DNA of 64,000 nt, from contig CM040423.1 of assembly GCA_022702705.1 (NCBI GenBank), forward strand, positions 40,197,392 through 40,261,391. The letters are read 5' to 3'. Source of the stretch: Papilionanthe hookeriana x Papilionanthe teres. Taxonomy: Eukaryota; Streptophyta; Magnoliopsida; Asparagales; Orchidaceae. This document shows, in pieces, positions 62,501-64,000 of the stretch. The translations under genes and the position numbers were made by a program. The notes under the pieces were generated by a model that saw only the letters and a list, made by a program, of their open reading frames with translations, searched no databases and was not told the DNA's origin. Within the stretch, counting starts at the first letter, position 1. Each line of letters begins with the position of its first letter.

Positions 62501-62874
62501 AACATATTTCATATCACACAAAAATACCAATATTTTAACTTTTAAAAAGTGAAATACACCATTTCATGAATTGGTAAGGTGCATGAATGTAAAAACTCGA
62601 AGTTTAGTTGTTAGATATGTAAATACATAAGAATTCTGTCATATGTAAGAAAATCTTCCTAAAATTAATCACGTTGTTCCAACATCTAAATAGGGTAGAA
62701 CACAGTTCTCCCTATTAACTACATGACCACATACCTTAATTGGTGTCTGATTCTTTGCAGAAGGTGATAAAATGTGCTCCCCAATTACAAAATTTTGTAG
62801 ACGCCATACATATGCCTTTGGGGTATCCATGTGGCAAGTTACAACATTGCACCAGTCACGCTCACGAATCTCAG
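29630..62874 (-). CDS. UTP21: UTP21/WDR36-like U3 snoRNP WD-repeat protein (3' eight exons)
   Basis: UTP21 (WDR36 in animals) is a nucleolar UTP-B subunit of the small-subunit processome, needed for 18S rRNA maturation. Eight minus-strand exons are supported: 62735-62874, 61999-62211, 44308-44392, 43467-43761, 41837-42116, 41213-41435, 39824-40035 and 29630-29779. Each has AG acceptors and GT donors, and the phases join without error to give about 532 codons. The first four exons carry the C-terminal WD repeats of the second propeller (EIRERDWCNVVTCHM, TEGGWIERFNLQSGISRG, LSSSMDGSLRIWDVI). The last four carry the linker (IPDLVTLSLLPKSQWQ) and the UTP21 C-terminal domain (STLDMELRVLQIIDDDD, LLLDYFIHELS), ending MATFLSNSQF then a stop. 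N-terminal exons lie beyond the window. Introns of about 17.6 and 10.0 kb are filled with retrotransposons. Absence of any stop or frameshift argues the gene is functional. Confidence 0.93.
30153..30402 (-). mobile_element. Palindromic MITE family A, copy A11 (UTP21 intron)
   Basis: Ends are GAGAAATTTACATATGTAGC and GCTATGTACGTAAAAGCCCC. The centre is in reverse orientation (CCTATGCATGAAC, GTATTTCACTTTT). Flanks AAAAAAAAT and AAAAAAGAT agree at 8 of 9 bases but are low-complexity. Confidence 0.82.
30403..31401. other. Intronic sequence, nothing recognised
   Basis: AT-rich UTP21 intron sequence between a MITE and a copia LTR. Confidence 0.4.
31402..31607 (+). repeat. Ty1/copia left LTR
   Basis: Runs from TGTGGAGATCTGAGAAAATC to TCAGTTCACTACA and is followed at once by a tRNA-Met-type primer-binding site. 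It matches 38025-38352 through ACTCTTGATTAGTTTATTC, TTATTTTATTTTG, AATACAATTAAGAGAG and AAATCAGTTC. The right copy differs by many substitutions and a (TA)n expansion, so the element is old. Confidence 0.75.
31608..31620 (+). promoter_or_regulatory. Copia primer-binding site
   Basis: TGGTATCGAAGCA matches the plant copia site complementary to initiator tRNA-Met (TGGTATCAGAGC) with few differences, directly after the LTR. Confidence 0.7.
31833..32051 (+). mobile_element. Cassandra-like TRIM LTR carrying 5S rRNA sequence
   Basis: The middle of this ~219-bp segment matches the internal promoter half of plant 5S rRNA: AAACTCCAAAGTTAAGCGTG and ATAGGTGACCTCTCGGGAAG. After it come AAAACTGTGAGGCCG and CCAAAGCGGCAATACCTG, which resemble the conserved 3' LTR part of Cassandra TRIMs. 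The end is followed by ATGATATCAGAAC, close to the tRNA-Met primer-binding site. Putative start TGTGAAACCCC. No second LTR was found, so it is a solo or 5' LTR inside the UTP21 intron. A 5S gene is excluded because only part of the 5S sequence is present and it lies in an LTR context. Confidence 0.78.
32052..32999. other. Copia interior, mostly unreadable
   Basis: Lies between the copia left LTR and its integrase remnant and should hold gag and protease, but I cannot read either with confidence. Confidence 0.4.
33000..34010 (+). mobile_element. Ty1/copia integrase and RT remnant
   Basis: From about 33010 the plus strand reads the copia integrase C-terminus (HTATYFINSMPTLVLNFKTP, then WVCH and QKRV segments of the post-core region). 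From about 33700 it reads the start of the RT domain (LKLNDTWILT, RLTAKGFTQAYGIDYQEIIT, PVARFRTVRVF). It breaks off at about 34010, where reversed gypsy sequence begins. Orientation matches the flanking LTRs at 31402 and 38025. Confidence 0.8.
34015..38020 (-). mobile_element. Ty3/gypsy element inserted in copia
   Basis: Read on the minus strand from 38020: end of Gag; protease with SLIIDSGSC (about 37460); a linker and RT start (NLPEGLPPLRGIQHAIDFIP, PTYRLRPTEYEELHGQV, 36777-37000); RT catalytic box VVVYFDDILV (about 36480-36510); RNase H start (TELKQLLGLASFFQRFIRNF, VECDASDMGIGA, 36040-36330); integrase zinc region (HSGGLAGHFGRDKTLAL, about 35470-35520); and integrase core (TITSDRDVKFPRHFW, about 35025-35070). 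Frameshifts and an 86-bp duplication disable it. LTRs could not be identified at either end. Confidence 0.88.
35071..35242. repeat. 86-bp tandem duplication in gypsy integrase
   Basis: Units 35071-35156 and 35157-35242 differ at two positions only. Because 86 is not a multiple of three, the duplication shifts the integrase frame. Confidence 0.95.
38025..38352 (+). repeat. Ty1/copia right LTR with (TA)n expansion
   Basis: Partner of the LTR at 31402-31607, starting near TAGTGGAAATCTAGG and ending AAATCAGTTCTCTACA. It contains an inserted or expanded (TA)n run at 38219-38290 that accounts for most of its extra length. Confidence 0.72.
38353..39823. other. Intronic sequence, nothing recognised
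   Basis: AT-rich UTP21 intron sequence up to the next exon. A short GC-richer patch at 39238-39345 contains repeated ATGGCTGG. No coding similarity was seen. Confidence 0.4.
39824..40035 (-). CDS. UTP21: UTP21 exon (C-terminal domain)
   Basis: 212 bp encoding SAFTEYIKGLPPSTLDMELR through the FEFIQAVIKLFLK end. Acceptor GTTGCAG. Donor AAG-GTATGC opens the 10-kb intron. Confidence 0.93.
40135..40377 (+). mobile_element. Palindromic MITE family A, copy A12 (UTP21 intron)
   Basis: Near-complete copy: GGGGAATTTAAATACATACC to GGCATGTATGTAAATCTTAT, with both inner arm blocks and the centre (AATCTTTCATAGCATATC, TTCATGCACAAG). Confidence 0.85.
40696..40939 (+). mobile_element. Palindromic MITE family A, copy A13 with 10-bp duplication
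   Basis: 244-bp copy from AGGCATTTACATAGCACAC to GTGTGCTAGGTATGTGAATT then TCCC. It is flanked by the exact direct repeat AAAAAGTTAC (40686-40695 and 40940-40949), the best target duplication in the family. Confidence 0.9.
41213..41435 (-). CDS. UTP21: UTP21 exon
   Basis: 223 bp encoding VRNKPIEPPKKPENAPFFLP, SLSGEILFQPNG and LLQSCADTKD, leaving one base for the next exon. Acceptor TTCCAG, donor GTAAGC. Confidence 0.93.
41574..41790. repeat. Inverted-repeat family B, copy B1 (UTP21 intron)
   Basis: Starts AAGTGTCAATATTGTCCCC and ends GACTATTTTGACACTTC, which are inverted complements. Inner blocks include TTTTAGTCCCTGAGTTTATA and ACACTTTTATAAA. This type of repeat is widespread in plant introns and flanks. 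Confidence 0.75.
41837..42116 (-). CDS. UTP21: UTP21 exon (acidic linker)
   Basis: 280 bp beginning with the base that completes the Trp codon of VYLW, encoding VNQVLFSGSLDVDSYASGKQ and ending DLVTLSLLPKSQWQN then LTNLDIIK. Donor AAG-GTTTGT. Confidence 0.93.
42655..42820 (+). mobile_element. RTE-type LINE tail (UTP21 intron)
   Basis: Carries the same terminal block as 7741-8010 (KTWAYCIKNDLNLLELNENM), followed by a (TTG)n tail at 42783-42819. It is heavily 5'-truncated. Confidence 0.82.
42819..43052 (+). mobile_element. Palindromic MITE family A, copy A14 (UTP21 intron)
   Basis: From GATTTACATACATACCATCC to GTGGTATGCATGTAAATCTT then C. It begins exactly where the (TTG)n tail of the RTE fragment ends. 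Confidence 0.85.
43221..43451 (+). mobile_element. Palindromic MITE family A, copy A15 (UTP21 intron)
   Basis: From ATAAATAAATACATACCACA to GTGTGTATGTAAATTTCCC. It ends 16 bp from the exon at 43467, so it lies within the donor-side intron boundary region. Confidence 0.82.
43467..43761 (-). CDS. UTP21: UTP21 exon with the best WD repeats
   Basis: 295 bp encoding LLATVADDMVLRVFDVM, GHTDRITDLCFSDDGKWLLS, RIWDVILARQIDAL and ATSHVDQNGVYLW. The GH...WD spacing of a canonical WD repeat is intact. The MITE copy A15 ends 16 bp from its donor side. Confidence 0.94.
43803..44026. repeat. Inverted-repeat family B, copy B2 (UTP21 intron)
   Basis: Begins AACTAGTCTCCCGACTG and ends AGTCGAGGGACTATTTTGAC followed by AATTTC, with inner TTTTAGTCCTAGAGTTTATA and ATTTATAAAATCTGGGACTA. 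The arms pair imperfectly. Confidence 0.75.
44308..44392 (-). CDS. UTP21: UTP21 exon after the 17.6-kb intron
   Basis: 85 bp encoding LWDFKGCKVKSRWEVGRSV through YQRTN plus one base. It joins GYRGDIK to LWDFK exactly as expected for a WD repeat ending in a Trp-Asp dipeptide. Acceptor ATGCAG, donor G-GTAATG. Confidence 0.92.
44516..44758 (+). mobile_element. Palindromic MITE family A, copy A16 with 9-bp duplication
   Basis: 243-bp copy from ATGGCATTTACACATATATC to GGTATGTATGTAAATCTTCC. It is flanked by the exact direct repeat TTAAAACAA (44507-44515 and 44759-44767). It lies in the 17.6-kb intron. Confidence 0.9.
44759..45306. other. Intronic sequence, nothing recognised
   Basis: AT-rich intron sequence ending in a (TATG)n run (about 45276-45305) into which the next LINE appears inserted. 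Confidence 0.4.
45307..47240 (+). mobile_element. ORF1-only LINE, copy 1
   Basis: A CpG-rich leader beginning near TCCGCTCTACTAGGGTTTCG and CTCATGGCGAACCCTAGCG (45307-45730) is followed by ORF1 and a short 3' region ending TATTTCAATGAAATAGGCC and TTAGGGCTTATATATA. No reverse transcriptase, endonuclease or RNase H sequence lies between ORF1's stop at 47092 and the tail at about 47240. The structure matches copies at 51.2 and 57.3 kb and the fragment at 11.7 kb. It is 5'-bounded by a TATG microsatellite. Confidence 0.82.
46064..47092 (+). CDS. LINE ORF1 gag-like protein (DUF4283 type, CCHC knuckle)
   Basis: A 342-codon open frame encoding most of a plant LINE ORF1 protein, an RNA-binding chaperone-like protein that packages element RNA. 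Residues 24-45 match the DUF4283-type core (PPIIPVWLRFPDLQVHF). A CCHC zinc knuckle has C114, C117, H122 and C127 (CIHCRMFGHSHQQC). The C-terminus carries the family box EEEWQVYTSRRKK (about 279-291), LMDDILVSPGNGE, and a basic RGRGKPWRSR tail. Matching N-terminal sequence (DAFPQGVETGFLKK, RLDGRHVLIQL) lies upstream at about 45800-46040 behind a stop and frame changes, so the first ~100 codons are broken. Listed as a transposon protein, not a host gene. Confidence 0.8.
   Translation: MPRRTLRIDNRVMKVLKWTVDFDHRTEPPIIPVWLRFPDLQVHFYDQELLYTFAKIYGKPLQTDPPTENLTRPSEARILIERDIMSPFPKEIWIGTQHQGFWKPVELEQIPLYCIHCRMFGHSHQQCYHLHPNLKPPRTNVTGPHIPATDISSSSLPVIPTATPTPVMVQKSNDTDSKQADKNQLLECSVVVPRRQDAVAAPSSQPSSLGVATTVEGAQASLPNVIEHRKEANIHILRTENVHTTTEGESLSNSSFVTATTQTLEHIAATIFPPMVQTDKSSEEEWQVYTSRRKKVGGTIQLENLMDDILVSPGNGETLQSLISGCATKTRGRGKPWRSRPF
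47253..47442 (-). repeat. Copia 3' LTR (left copy)
   Basis: About 190 bp between the polypurine tract and the end of the adjacent LINE. Its terminal block (TGTGAACTTTTGAAAATAAA, ACTTTCATTAAAAG) matches 53415-53467 (TGTCAACTTTTGAGAATAGA, ACTTTCATTAATAG). Confidence 0.7.
51273..51640 (+). repeat. Tandem repeat units in the LINE leader
   Basis: Two units share GAATGAC (51273 and 51463), a block of about 112 bp (51325-51437 and 51494-51605, including CGTCGGGTCCAGCTC and GTGCTTGCAGCGAAGCCCGC) and similar spacing. This resembles the monomer arrays of some LINE 5' UTR promoters. Confidence 0.75.
52152..52568 (+). CDS. LINE ORF1 gag-like segment with CCHC knuckle
   Basis: 138 open codons covering the middle of ORF1 of copy 2: MWFKLPGLPFYLYNPRALYN at the start, then the zinc knuckle CQYCKMFEHIRDTC with C82, C85, H90 and C95. 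Earlier codons are readable upstream (LFFPQEFHD near 51760, YLLIRIQKEEDYARIF near 52020) but interrupted by stops. A frame change near 52560 leads to the frame at 52550-53002. Confidence 0.75.
   Translation: MWFKLPGLPFYLYNPRALYNIRQAFGTILRVDSPNFDRISPGGTRVQVERYFTLPDVDRFWITDGADRFWQEAVVENRPLFCQYCKMFEHIRDTCYRLHLPSRKKASGPYVIVGISQQRVDATLAQENRVAIRCSMTV
52550..53002 (+). CDS. LINE ORF1 C-terminal segment
   Basis: 150 codons continuing ORF1 of copy 2 after a frameshift. An acidic stretch (EEEEAEEVEEDDGE) precedes the family box DWQVYNSRWKK, then DDTLVTQGNGVALKSLLYES and a basic SRSRS end. These match the C-terminus of copy 1 and the broken copies at 11.7 and 58.9 kb. Confidence 0.72.
   Translation: MLDDSLNSTDKAVRETPQPVVQITTPVTTVVTEQAGSVALPPVAQAIHGATLVIHSNRYIQTFGRKKRNPQSNAKPTGMNQQDQSTEEEEAEEVEEDDGEDWQVYNSRWKKPRDTLLVDDTLVTQGNGVALKSLLYESPKNRARVSRSRS
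53148..53211. repeat. (TA)n microsatellite at LINE 3' end
   Basis: Alternating AT directly follows the 3' end of ORF1-only LINE copy 2. Confidence 0.9.
53469..56560 (-). mobile_element. L1-type LINE ORF2 with RNase H, inverted
   Basis: Read from 56560 downward: endonuclease C-terminus (VRLGWTAPSDQLGNPL, about 56460-56510); linker (55968-56438); RT with TIVLIPKDNKKATWNDLRPI and KLDLRKAYDSI (55490-55860) and the catalytic AYADDVLVF (about 55265-55290); later domains at 54489-54854; zf-RVT (about 54205-54450); and an RNase H region (IKINIDGSYFATVAG, about 53925-53970; TETIAIFWAM). It ends beside a (TA)n run at 53469-53507. Stops and frameshifts are frequent. It is the same broad type as the LINE at 12.2-15.9 kb, is 5'-truncated in the endonuclease, and lies in the copia LTR. 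Confidence 0.9.
56580..57319. other. Intronic sequence with a palindromic minisatellite
   Basis: No coding similarity. At 57049-57135 four units of about 20 bp, each around ACTGTAGCTACAGT, occur in tandem; each unit is nearly its own reverse complement. Confidence 0.5.
57049..57135. repeat. Minisatellite of near-palindromic ACTGTAGCTACAGT units
   Basis: Units read ACTGTAGTTACAGT, ACTGTAGCTACAAT, ACTGTGGCTACAGT and ACTGTAGCAACAGT, spaced about 20-22 bp apart. Confidence 0.8.
57320..59275 (+). mobile_element. ORF1-only LINE, copy 3
   Basis: The leader begins GCGGGCTCCTCTGCTAGGGT and is CpG-rich to about 57800. ORF1 begins ATGAAGAGGAGTTATGCAGC near 57806 with SYIFPQSFHE, then continues with stops and frameshifts: the knuckle CSHCSMFCHSSTC (about 58510-58550), the family box QVYTSRRKK (about 58928-58955), LMDDTLVTSDNGS, and TRPRTRGRGR ending at 59094. 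The 3' region contains GCATCGTGTAGGTTGGGC and TAATATATTAGCCCTTTGAG and ends in a short A-rich tail. No ORF2 sequence. Confidence 0.82.
59276..60161. other. Intronic sequence, nothing recognised
   Basis: AT-rich UTP21 intron sequence. Confidence 0.4.
60162..60413. mobile_element. Foldback element D (UTP21 intron)
   Basis: 252 bp with inverted ends GGGATAATTACATACAAACC and CTGTATGTAATTTTCCC. It is flanked by ATTTGCAA (60154-60161) and GTTTGCAA (60414-60421), which agree at 7 of 8 bases. The terminal bases resemble those of MITE family A but the inner sequence differs. Confidence 0.7.
60414..61707. other. Intronic sequence, nothing recognised
   Basis: AT-rich UTP21 intron sequence with A homopolymers near 60785, 61408 and 61508. 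Confidence 0.4.
61708..61955 (-). mobile_element. Palindromic MITE family A, copy A17 (UTP21 intron)
   Basis: From GAGAAATTTTACATATG to GAGCTATGCATGTAAATGCC then C, with the centre in reverse orientation (CCTATGCAAGAAAATGTGTA, TTTCACTTTTG). It ends 43 bp from the exon at 61999. Confidence 0.82.
61999..62211 (-). CDS. UTP21: UTP21 exon
   Basis: 213 bp, phase 0 at both ends (71 codons), encoding CGNFAVVGTEGGWIERFNLQ through SAGYRGDIK. Donor AAG-GTATTT opens the 17.6-kb intron. Confidence 0.92.
62427..62659 (+). mobile_element. Palindromic MITE family A, copy A18 (UTP21 intron)
   Basis: From GGGGATTTACATGCATACCA to CATATGTAAGAAAATCTTCC. The flanks TAAGATTAG and TAAAATTAA agree at 7 of 9 bases, consistent with an old 9-bp duplication. 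Confidence 0.85.
62735..62874 (-). CDS. UTP21: UTP21 exon (most 5' in window)
   Basis: 140 bp, entered with one base carried from the previous exon. It encodes EIRERDWCNVVTCHMDTPKA through the QTPIK end, covering a WD strand region. Acceptor TTCTCAG and donor AAG-GTATGT. The exon before it is not in the 1.1 kb remaining in the window. Confidence 0.9.
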
Positions 62875-62966
62875 CTGAGAATGTTTTATAACACAGATAA
62901 TCAGAGACAATTTACATGATATAATAATTCTTATTATTACATGAAAATATTATATGTTAGAAAAAA

Positions 62967-63204
62967 GGAAGATTTACATGCGTACATTTCAATTCCTATG
63001 AATTGACATATCAAACACCAAATTCAATTTTTACAAACATACCGCCTCACTTATGCATGAAAATTTGTATTTTACTTTTTAAAAGTTAAAATGGTGGTAT
63101 TTTTTATGCGATATGAAGGATTTGAGTGGTATAAATGTAAAAAAGCCAAGTTTACTGTTAAGAGTGTAAATACATAGGAATTTGGTGGTATGTATAAAAG
63201 CCCC
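62967..63204 (-). mobile_element. Palindromic MITE family A, copy A19
   Basis: From GGAAGATTTACATGCGTACA to GGTGGTATGTATAAAAGCCC then C, with the centre in reverse orientation (TTATGCATGAAAATTTGTAT). It lies in the UTP21 intron upstream of the first visible exon. Confidence 0.82.
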
Positions 63205-64000
63205 AAAAAATAAAAACCAAGAAAATCAACTTAGAAAAAAGTGTGGTATTGTAGTCCTTATAAAATCAGCAATAGCCAAGAAAATATATTTGAAATTTCA
63301 CAATGGATCACCATGGGGCTCTTTGGTGCACAGTAAAACATTTTGCAGCAAACAGAAAGCTCATTGAAATGTAATCAATTAGAGTGAACATGAAGGGGAC
63401 TGCGGGAAAATATTTTATGTTTTAACAGTATCTTTTTGCTTCAATGAAATATTTGTCTAGCTTAAATACAAACATAGTATTGAAATACAAAATTTTATTT
63501 ACTTCACACAAACAAAATAAAATAAAAGAAACAAGAACGAACTCAATGAATAAAAATTAGATTATAGAAAAGTGTCAAAATAGTCCCCTGACTCTTTTGA
63601 AGGGGCTCTTTTGATCCCAATTTTAAATTGTCAATTTAGTCCACAAACTCTTTTAATATTGGTTGAAATAATCCCCAATAACCACTATTTTAACCCCCAA
63701 TAAAATAATCAAAGGTGTTGCATGACCACCAACTATAATTCAATTTAACTACTAAAATTTTGTCAAAGCCACGTACGAGTTTGGTTGTAAGCTAAACATA
63801 AGAATTGACACTGAATTGTTATTTGTTGATAGGCATGTTAGCATAGAAGAAGAGCCAAGTTTAATTGATGGGCGTGCCTTGGATTAATTGAAAGCTAGTT
63901 ATCATGAGCTCACGAACGTTTAGTATTTGATAGCTTTTATCTTTGCAATATATTTGACCAAGGATTTAAACCTTGCTGGTGCAGGCTGGCCCCATCTGCT
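63205..64000. other. UTP21 upstream intron to window edge; no exon recognised
   Basis: No further UTP21 exon could be read here. Apart from the family B fragment it is AT-rich. The last ~50 bp (AAGGATTTAAACCTTGCTGG) are faintly B-box-like, too little to call a SINE. Confidence 0.45.
63568..63706. repeat. Inverted-repeat family B, fragment B3
   Basis: Left arm AAAAGTGTCAAAATAGTCCC, CTGACTCTTTTG and TTTAGTCCACAAACTCTTTT match B1 and B2. The right arm is missing. Confidence 0.65.

Noticed and set aside
63950..64000. SINE start at the right edge
   Set aside because: Only a weak B-box-like GGATTTAAACC is present and the window ends before any further evidence.

Overview
This window is nuclear DNA of a flowering plant. 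It is AT-rich, has GT-AG introns and plant-type genes (a SAUR, a plant receptor kinase), and most of its length is decayed plant transposable elements. I cannot name the species from the sequence alone.

Three host genes are visible. (1) A receptor-like kinase gene on the minus strand (4487-5950) keeps an intact cytoplasmic kinase, a membrane helix and a short extracellular stalk. No ectodomain exon is visible upstream, where gypsy debris lies. (2) A single-exon SAUR gene (25390-25809, plus strand). (3) The largest gene is the 3' part of UTP21/WDR36, a WD-repeat subunit of the small-subunit processome. It is encoded on the minus strand by eight exons from 62874 down to the stop at 29630. Every splice site I read is GT-AG and all phases join, giving about 532 open codons spread over more than 33 kb. 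Two introns are very large (about 10.0 kb and 17.6 kb) and hold most of the mobile DNA in the right half. Its 5' exons lie beyond the right edge.

Layout: 0.5-2 kb gypsy gag/protease remnant (+). 4.3-6 kb kinase gene. 6.3-7.2 kb gypsy RT/gag remnant (-). 7.7-9 kb two RTE LINE 3' ends facing each other. 10.3-11.2 kb copia remnant (-). 11.7-12.15 kb 3' fragment of an ORF1-only LINE. 12.2-15.9 kb L1-type LINE with RNase H. 17.7-25.3 kb foldback elements, SINEs and (TA)n arrays. 25.4 kb SAUR. 26.6-27.5 kb copia remnant. 29.6-62.9 kb UTP21. Its 10-kb intron contains a copia element with LTRs at 31.4 and 38.0 kb, a Cassandra-like 5S-carrying LTR at 31.8 kb and a reversed gypsy element. Its 17.6-kb intron contains three ORF1-only LINEs, a copia element hit by later insertions, and a reversed L1.

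The clearest signals beyond ordinary annotation are: (a) a high-copy family (19 copies here) of short palindromic elements with long inverted ends and 9-10 bp target duplications, which with two similar families places at least one foldback element in every UTP21 intron visible; (b) a family of LINE-like elements that carry only ORF1 (gag-like, CCHC knuckle), share a CpG-rich leader and a 3' end, and lack any reverse transcriptase, comparable to half-L1 elements; (c) a 298-bp foldback element with an exact 9-bp target duplication built largely from a repeated GTTACA motif; (d) a 5S-rRNA-bearing TRIM LTR; (e) foldback elements that abut the kinase stop codon and sit in the SAUR promoter. I saw no CRISPR array, bacterial operon or ordinary tRNA/rRNA gene.
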